Source: Agrococcus sp. Marseille-P2731
Lineage (GTDB): Bacteria; Actinomycetota; Actinomycetes; Actinomycetales; Microbacteriaceae
Assembly: GCF_900117395.1 (NCBI RefSeq)
Contig: NZ_FPEG01000003.1
Location: forward strand, 62,001 to 126,000
Reading direction: 5' to 3'
DNA: 64,000 nt
Every line of letters begins with the position of its first letter. The first letter of the stretch is position 1. The notes beneath the pieces are model-generated. The model ran no database searches. It was not told where the DNA came from and saw only the letters and a list, made by a program, of their open reading frames with translations. Shown piece after piece: positions 57,070 to 64,000 of the stretch. Both the position numbers and the translations under genes were made by a program.

Positions 57070-58164
57070 ATGAACGAGATCCCGAAGCCGGTCGCGCCGG
57101 CACCCGACATCGTGCGCTGCGCGGCGATGGACCTGGTCGTCACCGACCTCGAGGCGAGCCGTCGCTTCTACGTCGACATCCTCGGCCTGCACGTGACCGA
57201 GGAGGACGACGAGGCCATCTACCTGCGCTCGTACGAGGAGTTCATCCACCACAATCTCGTGCTGCGCAAGGGGCCGGTCGCGGCCGTCGCCGCGTTCGCG
57301 TACCGCGTGCGCACCCCCGAGGACGTCGACCGGGCCGAGGCCTACTACCAGGAGCTCGGCTGCCGCACCGAGCGTCGCAGCGGCGGCTTCCAGAAGGGCT
57401 TCGGCGACAGCGTGCGGGTCGAGGACCCGATCGGCTTCCCCTACGAGTTCTTCTACGCCACCGAGCACGCCGAGCGCCTGCACATGCGCTACGACCTCTA
57501 CTCGGCCGGCGAGCTCGTGCGTCTCGACCACTTCAACCAGGTCACCCCCGACGTGCCGCGCGGTCGCAAGTACCTCGAGGACCTCGGGTTCCGCGTGACG
57601 GAGGACATCAAGGACGACCAGGGCGTCACCTACGCCGCCTGGATGCACCGCAAGGGCACCGTGCACGACACGGCGCTCACCGGCGGCAACGGCCCGCGCA
57701 TGCACCACATCGCCTTCTCGACGCACGAGAAGCACAACATCATCCAGATCTGCGACAAGCTCGGCGCGCTGCGGATGTCGGACCACATCGAGCGAGGGCC
57801 GGGCCGGCACGGCGTCTCGAACGCGTTCTACCTCTACATCACCGACCCCGACGGCCACCGCATCGAGATCTACACGCAGGACTACTGGACGGGCGACCCC
57901 GACAACCCCGTCATCACGTGGGATGTGCACGACAACCAGCGCCGCGACTGGTGGGGCAACCCCGTCGTGCCCTCCTGGTACACGGAGGCATCCCCGGTGC
58001 TCGACCTCGACGGCGACGTCGTCGAGGTGGTCGAGCGCACCGACTCGAGCGAGCTCGAGGTGACGATCGGCGCCGACGGCTTCTCGTACACGCGGCCCGG
58101 TGACGAGGACGGCACCTACCGCGGCGAGGCGGCCAAGGGCTTCAAGCTCGGCAACCAGCTGTGA
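57070..58164 (+). CDS. hpaD: Homoprotocatechuate (3,4-dihydroxyphenylacetate) 2,3-dioxygenase
   Basis: A 364-residue extradiol dioxygenase cleaving homoprotocatechuate to 5-carboxymethyl-2-hydroxymuconate semialdehyde. Two VOC modules are present. Metal ligands are H154 (RLDHFNQVT), H213 (MHHIAFSTH) and E266 (HRIEIYTQ), and acid-base H199 lies in GTVHD, one residue offset from the Brevibacterium fuscum enzyme (H155, H214, E267, H200). Most of the remaining sequence, including the C-terminal lid ending GFKLGNQL, is also recognisable as that enzyme. Iron is expected, though the close manganese-dependent homologue from Arthrobacter makes metal identity uncertain. AAGGAGAAGCACCC precedes the ATG. 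Confidence 0.97.
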   Translation: MNEIPKPVAPAPDIVRCAAMDLVVTDLEASRRFYVDILGLHVTEEDDEAIYLRSYEEFIHHNLVLRKGPVAAVAAFAYRVRTPEDVDRAEAYYQELGCRTERRSGGFQKGFGDSVRVEDPIGFPYEFFYATEHAERLHMRYDLYSAGELVRLDHFNQVTPDVPRGRKYLEDLGFRVTEDIKDDQGVTYAAWMHRKGTVHDTALTGGNGPRMHHIAFSTHEKHNIIQICDKLGALRMSDHIERGPGRHGVSNAFYLYITDPDGHRIEIYTQDYWTGDPDNPVITWDVHDNQRRDWWGNPVVPSWYTEASPVLDLDGDVVEVVERTDSSELEVTIGADGFSYTRPGDEDGTYRGEAAKGFKLGNQL

Positions 58165-58997
58165 CGCTCGCTCATGACTCGTCCGGGTCCGCCGGACCCG
58201 GACGCGGGCGCGGCCTCGACGACGCGACGGTCACGGCGATCGCCGACGAGCTCGCCGAGGCGACGCGCTCGCGCAGCACCATCGAGCGCATCTCGGCGCG
58301 GTTCCCGGCGGCGACGATCGAGGACTCCTACGCGGTGCAGCGCGTCTGGCGCACCCGCCGCGAGGAGGCGGGCGCCCGCCTCGTCGGCCGCAAGATCGGC
58401 CTGACGAGCAAGGCGATGCAGTTCGCCACCGGCATCAGCGAGCCCGACTACGGCGTGATCTTCGCCGACCAGGCCTACCGCTCGGGCGAGACCGTCGAGC
58501 ACGCGCGGTGGTCGAACGTGCGCGTCGAGGTCGAGCTCGCCTTCGTGCTGCGGTCGCCGCTCGAGGGCGAGGGCCTCACGGTCGACGACGTGCTCGACGC
58601 GACCGAGATCGTCGTGCCGGCGCTCGAGATCCTCGACTCGCACATCGAGCTCGAGGGCCGCACGATCGTCGACACGATCAGCGACAACGCGGCGCTCGGC
58701 GCCATCGTGGTCGGCGACCACGAGATCGGCCCGCGCGACCGGAACCTGTCGTGGGTGGGCTCGCTCTGCCTCGTGAACGACGAGATCATCGAGACCGGCG
58801 TCTCCGGCGGCGTGCTCGGCAACCCGGCGCTCGGCGTCGCCTGGCTCGCGGGCAAGCTCGCGCAGCACGGCGACCGGCTCGAGGCCGGCGAGCTGATCCT
58901 CGCCGGCTCCTTCACGCGGCCCGTCTGGGTGCAGCCCGGCGATGTCGTGCGCGCCGAGTTCCAGGACATGGGGATGGTCGAGGTGCGGTTCCGATGA
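58161..58997 (+). CDS. hpaH: 2-oxo-hept-4-ene-1,7-dioate hydratase (HpaH/MhpD family)
   Basis: A 278-residue FAH-superfamily hydratase. IEDSYAVQRVWRTRREEAGARLVGRKIGLTSKAMQ, then EPDYGVIFAD, the metal-binding VRVEVELAFVL (E-x-E), PALEILDSHI, SDNAALGAIVVG and NPALGVAWLAGKLAQHG are family blocks. It adds water to the enol product of decarboxylation, giving the aldolase substrate. The GTG start overlaps the hpaD stop (GTGA), so translation is coupled. The N-terminal 20 residues are a Gly/Ser-rich extension that is absent from HpaH of enterobacteria. Confidence 0.93.
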   Translation: MTLAHDSSGSAGPGRGRGLDDATVTAIADELAEATRSRSTIERISARFPAATIEDSYAVQRVWRTRREEAGARLVGRKIGLTSKAMQFATGISEPDYGVIFADQAYRSGETVEHARWSNVRVEVELAFVLRSPLEGEGLTVDDVLDATEIVVPALEILDSHIELEGRTIVDTISDNAALGAIVVGDHEIGPRDRNLSWVGSLCLVNDEIIETGVSGGVLGNPALGVAWLAGKLAQHGDRLEAGELILAGSFTRPVWVQPGDVVRAEFQDMGMVEVRFR

Positions 58998-59791
58998 GCA
59001 CCTTCCGCGACGCCCTCGCGGCCGCCGAGGCTCCCCTCGTCGGCCTGTGGAACGCATCCGGCAGCCCTGTCGCCGCCGAGATCCTGGCCGGCTCGGGCGC
59101 CGACCTGCTGCTGATCGACGGCGAGCACGGACCGATCACGGTGAGCGAGCTGCTGCCGATGCTGCAGGCCGCCGCCGCCTACCCCGTCACGACGCTCGTG
59201 CGCGTGCCCTGGAACGACCCCGTCATCATCAAGCAGGTGCTCGACGTGGGTGCGCAGAGCCTCGTCGTGCCGATGGTCTCGACCGCCGACGAGGCGCGGG
59301 CCGCGGTGCGCGCGGCCCGCTACCCCGGCAGTGCTGGCGAGCGCGAGGGCGGGCGCGGCATCGGCTCGGCGCTCGCGCGGTCGTCGCGCTGGGGACGCAT
59401 CGCGGGCTACGTCGGCGAGGCCGACCGCCACGTGTCGGTGACCGTGCAGATCGAGACGGCGGATGCCGCGGCCAACGCCGCGGAGATCGCCGCGGTCGAC
59501 GGCGTGGACGCGATCTTCATCGGGCCCGCAGACCTCGCGGGCTCGATGGGCTACCCCGGCGACCCCTCGGCGCAGGCGGTGGTGGATGCGGTGGACGCGA
59601 CGATCGCCGCGGTGCGCGCCGCCGGCAAGCCGGTGGGCGTCAACGCGTTCGCGCCGGCCGACGCCGACCGCTGCATCGAGCGCGGGGCCGCCTTCGTGTT
59701 CGTCTCGGCCGACGTCACGCTGATGGCGCGCGGCTCGGAGGCGGCGGTCGCCCGCCTGAAGGAGCAGCGCCGCCAGACCGACGCCTACTGA
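58994..59791 (+). CDS. hpaI: 4-hydroxy-2-oxoheptanedioate aldolase (HpcH/HpaI family)
   Basis: A 265-residue class-II (divalent metal) aldolase. GLWNASGSPVAAEILAGSGADLLLIDGEHGP, TTLVRVPWND with the catalytic Arg, GAQSLVVPMVST, VQIETADAAANA with the metal-binding Glu, and FIGPADLAGSMGYPG with the metal-binding Asp are present. It splits 4-hydroxy-2-oxoheptanedioate to pyruvate and succinate semialdehyde, ending the pathway. The ATG overlaps the hpaH stop. It is the last gene of the operon, followed by a large inverted repeat. Confidence 0.94.
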   Translation: MSTFRDALAAAEAPLVGLWNASGSPVAAEILAGSGADLLLIDGEHGPITVSELLPMLQAAAAYPVTTLVRVPWNDPVIIKQVLDVGAQSLVVPMVSTADEARAAVRAARYPGSAGEREGGRGIGSALARSSRWGRIAGYVGEADRHVSVTVQIETADAAANAAEIAAVDGVDAIFIGPADLAGSMGYPGDPSAQAVVDAVDATIAAVRAAGKPVGVNAFAPADADRCIERGAAFVFVSADVTLMARGSEAAVARLKEQRRQTDAY

Positions 59792-59815
59792 CGCTGCCGC
59801 GCCCAACCCGCCGGC

Positions 59816-59881
59816 GAGCGGTGCTGCTGCGCGCGAGCGGTGCTGGCACGCCGGCACCGCTCGTGCGCAAGCGCACCGCTC
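59816..59881. terminator. Nested inverted repeat after hpaI
   Basis: GAGCGGTG occurs at 59816 and 59835, and its complement CACCGCTC at 59855 and 59874, all symmetric about 59848/59849. The whole 66-bp element is a near-perfect inverted repeat between the convergent hpaI and PLDc_N genes. GCGAGCGGTGCTG (59814-59826 and 59833-59845) is also a direct repeat. Confidence 0.7.
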
Positions 59882-59896
59882 GGCAGCGGCGCTCGC

Positions 59897-60145
59897 TCAG
59901 CCGAGCCGGCGGATGCCGAGCTCGCGCTCGATCTGCGGCGTGCGATCCCCCACCAGGAGGAACGCGACGAGGCCGACGAGCGGCAGCAGCACGATCGCGA
60001 GGCCCCAGGCGAGCTGCGAGACCAGCGCGATCTCCATGCGCTGCACGCGCGCGATCGCCCAGAGGCACGTCGCGGCCCAGGCGATCATGCCCAGCGCTGG
60101 CCCCAGCATCATGAGGAGGTCGATCGGTCCAGCATCCATGGGCAT
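59897..60145 (-). CDS. PLDc_N-domain small membrane protein
   Basis: An 82-residue protein with two hydrophobic helices (about 8-30 and 42-65) and the cytoplasmic end GDRTPQIERELGIRRLG. The layout (helix, ARVQRMEIALVSQLAWGLAIVLLPLVGLVAFLLVG) is that of the phospholipase D/nuclease N-terminal (PLDc_N) domain, often found alone in actinomycetes and without catalytic HKD motif. The role is probably structural or signalling at the membrane; unknown. A second ATG at 60139 is possible. Confidence 0.8.
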   Translation of the reverse strand: MPMDAGPIDLLMMLGPALGMIAWAATCLWAIARVQRMEIALVSQLAWGLAIVLLPLVGLVAFLLVGDRTPQIERELGIRRLG

Positions 60146-60227
60146 CAGCGCCTCCTCCGAGTCGGAGTCAGCATCGCACGGCGATCGATCTCAGCGGAAG
60201 AGGGGCTTCGTCTCTCCCGCGACCCCA

Positions 60228-60614
60228 TCAGCGCAGCAGCGCGACGACCGAGGCGATGACCGCCAGGAGCGGGAAGATCCCCTGCACGAGCGCGGCGCGC
60301 GCGAGTTTGCGGTCGCTCAGCACGAGGTACAGGGCCGCACCGAGCATGGTGCCGGTGGCCGTCAGCACGACAGCGAGGCCCGCGTCCACCGCCCCTGCCG
60401 CGATCGCGACGACGCCCGCGAGCGCGGCGATGCCGAGCAGCAGGTTGTAGACGCCCTGGTTGGCGGCGAGCTGCTTCGTCTGCGCCGCCTGCTCGGCCGA
60501 GGTGCGGAAGACGCGCCTGGTCGCGGGGTGCTCCCATCGCAGCGTCTCGAGCACGAAGATGGAGGCGTGCACGAGCGCCGCGAGCACGGCGGCGATGCAG
60601 ACGGCGATGAGCAT
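60228..60614 (-). CDS. DUF1304 family membrane protein
   Basis: A 128-residue four-helix membrane protein: LIAVCIAAVLAALVHASIFVLETLRWEHPATRRVFRTSAEQAA, NQGVYNLLLGIAALAG and a helix before VLSDRKLARAALVQGIFPLLAVIASVVALL. The ETLRW and NQGVYN motifs mark DUF1304, found widely in Firmicutes and actinomycetes with unknown function. An 82-bp gap separates it from the PLDc_N gene on the same strand. It is divergent from thioredoxin. Confidence 0.87.
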   Translation of the reverse strand: MLIAVCIAAVLAALVHASIFVLETLRWEHPATRRVFRTSAEQAAQTKQLAANQGVYNLLLGIAALAGVVAIAAGAVDAGLAVVLTATGTMLGAALYLVLSDRKLARAALVQGIFPLLAVIASVVALLR

Positions 60615-60695
60615 GAGCGGAGTCTATGGCGAGGCGCGCGCGCTCGTTCGCTGAGAGCGGGAAGCCTGGGGCGCCGTCCGACATACGCTGGAAGC

Positions 60696-61079
60696 ATGGC
60701 TACGACCGAGATCACCAAGGACACCCTCGAGCAGACCATCGACGGCGGCGGCATCGTGCTGCTCGACTTCTGGGCGGCGTGGTGCGGCCCGTGCCGCATG
60801 TTCGGCCCCATCTTCGAGCAGGCGTCAGAGCAGCACGAGGACATCGTCTTCGGCAAGATCGACACGGAGGCCGAGCAGGAGCTCGCCGCCGGGTTCCAGA
60901 TCTCGTCGATCCCGACCCTCATGGCCTTCCGCGACGGCGTGCTCGTCTTCTCGCAGGCCGGCGCGCTGCCGGGCCCGCAGCTCGAGCAGCTCATCGGCGC
61001 CGTGCGCGGCCTCGACATGGACGAGGTGCACGCGAAGATCGCCGAGCAGCAGGCCGCGAACGCCGCCGATCAGGGCTGA
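60696..61079 (+). CDS. trxA: Thioredoxin
   Basis: A 127-residue thioredoxin with active-site FWAAWCGPCR (C30, C33), KIDTEAEQELAAGFQISSIPTLMAF with the cis-Pro, and a C-terminal helix. The tail is about 15 residues longer than E. coli TrxA. A TACGCT box ends 6 nt before the ATG, suggesting a leaderless transcript. A Rho-independent terminator lies 22 nt past the stop. A thioredoxin-reductase-like gene lies 0.2 kb away on the other strand, but no canonical TrxB is in the window. Confidence 0.93.
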   Translation: MATTEITKDTLEQTIDGGGIVLLDFWAAWCGPCRMFGPIFEQASEQHEDIVFGKIDTEAEQELAAGFQISSIPTLMAFRDGVLVFSQAGALPGPQLEQLIGAVRGLDMDEVHAKIAEQQAANAADQG

Positions 61080-61101
61080 GACGCCGGCAGGAACGACGAA
61101 A

Positions 61102-61125
61102 GCCCCCGCTCTGCGGGGGCCTTTT
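61102..61125. terminator. Rho-independent terminator of thioredoxin, shared with tRNA-Gln
   Basis: GCCCCCGC-TCT-GCGGGGGC followed by CTTTT. The flanking A/T runs on both sides allow termination of the minus-strand tRNA-Gln transcript as well. Confidence 0.9.
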
Positions 61126-61129
61126 CGTG

Positions 61130-61201
61130 CTGGGGTACCTGGACTCGAACCAAGAACAAAGGTACCAGAAACCTCCGTGTTGCCAATTACACCATACCCC
61201 A
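61130..61201 (-). tRNA. tRNA-Gln (anticodon CTG)
   Basis: A 72-nt tRNA. The acceptor TGGGGTA pairs with TACCCCA; discriminator G as usual for tRNA-Gln; anticodon loop TTCTGGT in the stem GAGGT/ACCTT gives CTG for CAG codons; T-arm CTTGG-TTCGAGT-CCAGG. The 3' CCA is not encoded. Confidence 0.95.
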
Positions 61202-61307
61202 ATGGTCACGCGCCGGAGCGGGCGAACCAAGAGTCGAGCATACCTGAGGTGGGGGCGGAGCGCCAATCGGCTCCGGTCTCGTGACGCGTGTCGACCTGCG
61301 GGATGGA

Positions 61308-62219
61308 TCAGCGGCCGCGGGCGATGAGGTCGCGGTTGATGACCGAGGCGGCGATGGTGCCGGCGCCCGCGGCGACGGCCAGCTGGCGGAAGCCCGGCGT
61401 GATGTCCCCCGCCGCGTAGATGCCCGCGACGGATGCTCGCTGCGACCGATCGACGATCACGAGGCCGTCCTCGTCGGTCTCGAGCCCGAGCGCTTCCGCG
61501 AAGCCGAGCTGCGGGTGCCACCACGGCCGCACGAACCCGCCGGTGCGGATGCTGCGCGTGCCGTCCTCGAGCACGATCGCCTGCATGCCGGTGCGGTCGC
61601 CCTCGATCGCCGCGATCGGGGTGCGCACCAAGGCCACCCCGTGCTCTGCGAGGCGGGCCTCACCCGCCTCGTCCACCGCATCCGACCCGTTCGTGAAGAC
61701 GGCGAGGTCGTCGGTGTGCCGTCGGATCACCATGGCGCGGTCGACGAGGTCGCCCGTCTCGCCGATCAGCGCGAGCGCCTGGCCGCGCTTGTCGTAGCCG
61801 TCGCAGTCCATGCACGAGTGCAGGCTCGTGCCGTACCAGGGGCGCACGTGCTTCGAGGCCGGCAGCGTCTCGCTCAGGCCCGTGGCGATCATCACGGCAG
61901 CCGCGCGCGTCTCGCTCTCGGCGCGCGAGCCGGGCTGCTCGGCCTGCACGGCGAAGCCCCCGTCGACCCGCGCGATCTGCTGCACCAGCGCGCGCTCGTG
62001 CGTCACCGTCGGGTAGCGCAGCACCTCGTCGCGGCCCATCGTGCGCAGCTCGAGCGGCGAGATGCCGTCGCGGGTGATGTACCCGTGCGACTGCAGCGTG
62101 GCCGCGTGCCTGGGCCGGTTGGAGTCCAGCAGCGCCACCGTGCGCTGCTGGCGGGCGAGGTTGAGCGTCGCGGCCAGGCCCGCAGGGCCGGCGCCGATGA
62201 CGACGACGTCGACCTGCAT
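61308..62219 (-). CDS. Thioredoxin-reductase-like FAD/NAD(P) oxidoreductase
   Basis: A 303-residue flavoprotein. The FAD motif VVVIGAGPAGLAATLNLARQ is at about 5-24, C136-M-D-C139 in HSCMDCDGYDKRG is a TrxB-type redox pair, and SVAGIYAAGDITPGFRQLAVAAGAGTIAA binds FAD at the end. The NADP-binding stretch reads LIGETGDLVDRAMVI, lacking the usual GGGxS, so cofactor use may differ from TrxB. Relatives (sarcosine-oxidase/ferredoxin-type, AhpF-like) reduce small disulfides. The ATG shares one base with the gltX stop; the two genes form an operon. Confidence 0.86.
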   Translation of the reverse strand: MQVDVVVIGAGPAGLAATLNLARQQRTVALLDSNRPRHAATLQSHGYITRDGISPLELRTMGRDEVLRYPTVTHERALVQQIARVDGGFAVQAEQPGSRAESETRAAAVMIATGLSETLPASKHVRPWYGTSLHSCMDCDGYDKRGQALALIGETGDLVDRAMVIRRHTDDLAVFTNGSDAVDEAGEARLAEHGVALVRTPIAAIEGDRTGMQAIVLEDGTRSIRTGGFVRPWWHPQLGFAEALGLETDEDGLVIVDRSQRASVAGIYAAGDITPGFRQLAVAAGAGTIAASVINRDLIARGR

Positions 62220-63709
62220 CAGACCCTCGCGGCCAGCCGGTCGATGCGGGCGAGCGTTGCCTCGCGGCCGAGCAGCTCCATCGACTCGAACAGCGGCGGC
62301 GAGACGCGGCGGCCCGTGACGGCGACGCGCAGCGGCGTGAACGCGAAGCGAGGCTTGATACCGAGCCCCTCGACCAGCACCTCCCGCAGCACCTGCTCGA
62401 TCGAAGCGGTGTCGAAGGTCTCGAGCTCGGCGAGCGCGCGCTTCGACGCCTCGAGCGTCGCGAGCGCGTCGTCGCCCAGCTTGGCCACCGCGTCCGCGTC
62501 GTGGTGGATGTCGTCCGTCTCGAGGAAGAGGAAGCCCAGCATGTCCTCTGCCTGGCCGATCAGCTGCATGCGCTCCTGCACGAGCGGTGCCGCCTGCGCG
62601 AGCAGCGCGCGCTGCGCCTCGGTCGGCTCGCCGTCGAAGATGCGCCCGAGATAGGGCTCGAGGCGCTGCGCGAAGTCGTCGGCCGCGAGCATGCGCACGT
62701 GGTCGCCGTTGATCGACTCGGCCTTCTTCGGATCGAAGCGGCTCGGGTTGGGGTTCACGTCGGCGATGTCGAAGGCGGCGATCAGCTCGTCGCGGGTGAA
62801 TACGTCGCGGTCGGCGGCGATCGACCAGCCGAGCAGCGAGAGGTAGTTCAGCAGCCCCTCGGGGATGAAGCCGGCCTCGCGCAGCAGGAAGAGGTTCGAC
62901 TGCGGGTCGCGCTTCGAGAGCTTCTTGTTGCCCTCGCCCATGACGTAGGGCATGTGGCCGAAGCGCGGGATGGCGGTCGCGACGCCGATCTCGGCGAGCG
63001 CGCGGTAGAGCGCGATCTGGCGCGGGGTCGACGACAGGAGATCCTCGCCGCGCAGCACGTGCGTGACGCCCATGAGGGCGTCGTCGACGGGGTTGACGAA
63101 GGTGTAGAGCGGGGCGCCGTTCGGGCGCACCACGACGAAGTCCGTGAACGAGCCGGCCGGGAAGGTGATGTCGCCTCGGACCAGGTCGTCGAAGGAGAGG
63201 TCCTCGTCGGGCACGCGCAGGCGCAGGCTCGGCTGGCGGCCCTCGGCGCGCAGCGCCTCGCGCTGCTCGTCGCTCAGGTCGCGCTCGAAGTTGTCGTAGC
63301 CCTGCCGCGGGTCGCGCCCCTGCGCGACGTTGCGCGCCTCGATCTCCTCAGCGGTCGCGAACGACTCGTAGAGGTGGCCCGACGCGCGCAGCCGCTCGAT
63401 GATCTCGGCATAGATCTCGCCGCGCTGCGACTGCCGGTAGGGCGCGTGGGGGCCGCCGGTCTCGACGCCCTCGTCCCAGTCGATGCCGAGCCAGCGCATG
63501 GCGTCGAGCAGCTGCTCGTACGACTCCTGGCTGTCGCGGGCGGCATCGGTGTCCTCGATGCGGAAGACGAGCCTGCCGCCGTGGTGCCGCGCATACGCCC
63601 AGTTGAACAGGGCGGTGCGGATGAGCCCGACATGCGGGGTGCCGGTGGGCGAGGGGCAGAAGCGCACGACGACATCGCTGCCCGTCGCGGCCGAGAAGGG
63701 GACGCTCAT
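62219..63709 (-). CDS. gltX: Glutamyl-tRNA synthetase
   Basis: A 496-residue class-Ia synthetase. The HIGH-type motif is [28 protein letters not shown] (about 18-45), and [32 protein letters not shown] follows. The KMSKS-type motif is [11 protein letters not shown] (about 245-255). The C-terminal all-helical anticodon domain has [23 protein letters not shown]. It charges tRNA-Glu, and in actinomycetes also tRNA-Gln for GatCAB amidation; both tRNA genes are in this window. The start (MSVPFS) is preferred to an ATG four codons upstream because GGGAGG precedes it. Confidence 0.97.
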   Translation of the reverse strand: MSVPFSAATGSDVVVRFCPSPTGTPHVGLIRTALFNWAYARHHGGRLVFRIEDTDAARDSQESYEQLLDAMRWLGIDWDEGVETGGPHAPYRQSQRGEIYAEIIERLRASGHLYESFATAEEIEARNVAQGRDPRQGYDNFERDLSDEQREALRAEGRQPSLRLRVPDEDLSFDDLVRGDITFPAGSFTDFVVVRPNGAPLYTFVNPVDDALMGVTHVLRGEDLLSSTPRQIALYRALAEIGVATAIPRFGHMPYVMGEGNKKLSKRDPQSNLFLLREAGFIPEGLLNYLSLLGWSIAADRDVFTRDELIAAFDIADVNPNPSRFDPKKAESINGDHVRMLAADDFAQRLEPYLGRIFDGEPTEAQRALLAQAAPLVQERMQLIGQAEDMLGFLFLETDDIHHDADAVAKLGDDALATLEASKRALAELETFDTASIEQVLREVLVEGLGIKPRFAFTPLRVAVTGRRVSPPLFESMELLGREATLARIDRLAARV

Positions 63710-63760
63710 GATGCCTCCCATCCTAGGCGCGGGCAGCGCTCGTCGCCGCGCCCCGATGGC

Positions 63761-64000
63761 CTAGCGGCGACCGCCGCCGAGCAGACCGCCCAGCAGGTCG
63801 CCGAGGCCCCCGAGGCCACCGCCCTGCTTCGAGCCGCCGCCGAGCACGCCGCCCAGTAGGTCGTCGAGGCCGAAGCCGTCGTCCTGCTGCTGGGGCGCCT
63901 GGGCCTGGCCTGCCTGACCGCCCTGGCCGCCATGCGCGAAGAACCGGTTCGCGATCCACGCGATCACGATCGGCGCGACGATCGGCAGGACCTTCTGGAT
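63761..64000 (-). CDS. DUF937-like protein, C-terminal part (cut by window edge)
   Basis: The visible 79 codons run from the window edge to the stop. They read QKVLPIVAPIVIAWIANRFF, a short hydrophobic segment, followed by a Gly/Gln/Ala-rich stretch and the repeated DDLLGGVLGGGS / LGDLLGGLLGGG end, typical of the C-terminus of DUF937/YidB-like proteins. The start lies outside the window. The gene ends 51 bp from gltX on the same strand. Function unknown in this family. Confidence 0.65.
   Translation of the reverse strand: MQKVLPIVAPIVIAWIANRFFAHGGQGGQAGQAQAPQQQDDGFGLDDLLGGVLGGGSKQGGGLGGLGDLLGGLLGGGRR

Noticed and set aside
54471..57143. 890-codon minus-strand open frame opposite gntR and hpaE
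   Set aside because: Low-complexity Arg/Val/Glu/Leu translation with no domain, fully antisense to convincing genes. It is explained by high GC at third codon positions.
32410..59896. Catabolic region as a recently acquired genomic island
   Set aside because: tRNA-Glu lies inside it, but I see no integrase, no attachment-site repeat, no insertion sequence and no shift in base composition, so island status is not supported.
1..64000. CRISPR arrays, transposases, prophage genes or rRNA
   Set aside because: No regularly spaced 24-40-bp repeats, no transposase or integrase motifs, no phage structural genes and no rRNA-like sequence were seen on either strand.

Overview
The window is a GC-rich (roughly 70%) bacterial chromosome segment, densely coded on both strands, with many 4-nt start/stop overlaps (ATGA, GTGA), frequent GTG starts and several promoters whose -10 box (TANNNT) lies only 6 nt from the start codon, as expected for leaderless transcripts. 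Gene content, the leuC-leuD-murA-plsC-gpsA-ddl order and a homoprotocatechuate dioxygenase very like the Brevibacterium enzyme point to an actinomycete, most likely Microbacteriaceae (Agrococcus-like). The genus is an inference. I see no insertion sequence, prophage, CRISPR array or rRNA.

1-32.4 kb is mainly housekeeping and small accessory genes. It holds a barstar-like protein, ArfB ribosome rescue factor, and an ABC exporter / two-component system / amine-oxidase-like flavoprotein operon. A winged-helix regulator with its membrane partner follows, then a UvrA paralogue overlapping a CinA-domain protein, a PhzF-like protein, and an XRE regulator facing a zinc alcohol dehydrogenase. Next come a DUF2243/CtaG pair, TetR, YchF, an FkbM methyltransferase, acylphosphatase and a leucine-dehydrogenase-type enzyme. 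The segment also has DinB, VOC and DUF488 proteins, three small acidic disordered proteins, the ddl-gpsA-plsC-murA-leuD-leuC block, malate dehydrogenase, a zinc-ribbon protein and a DUF559 protein.

32.4-59.9 kb is a catabolic region for aromatics and amines. Its modules are: (i) a phenol-hydroxylase-type FAD monooxygenase and, 2 kb away, an IclR regulator with a TSUP permease, both carrying a similar 15-bp operator; (ii) an amine/amino-acid permease, a FeaR-like AraC regulator and a topaquinone copper amine oxidase with a His/Cys-rich tail; (iii) an aldehyde dehydrogenase, a GMC oxidoreductase and a 1014-residue protein joining a GcoA-like P450, an FprA-type reductase and a flavodoxin, opposite a LysR/HtaA-domain gene pair; (iv) an MHS-type transporter, an APH-family kinase and the operon FAH-RraA fusion / gntR / hpaE / hpaD / hpaH / hpaI for meta-cleavage of homoprotocatechuate. 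The GntR operator ATCGTATACGAT overlaps the hpa promoter, and a 10/12 match overlaps the transporter promoter. A plausible reading is that catecholic or methoxylated aryl-ethylamines are taken up, deaminated to arylacetaldehydes, oxidised to arylacetates, O-demethylated or hydroxylated to homoprotocatechuate, and cleaved to pyruvate and succinate semialdehyde. The sequence supports the parts; the linkage is my inference.

59.9-64 kb returns to ordinary genes: PLDc_N and DUF1304 membrane proteins, thioredoxin, tRNA-Gln, a thioredoxin-reductase-like flavoprotein, gltX and the end of a DUF937-like gene cut by the window edge. tRNA-Glu(CTC) and tRNA-Gln(CTG) are both on the minus strand, and each is followed by a strong hairpin.
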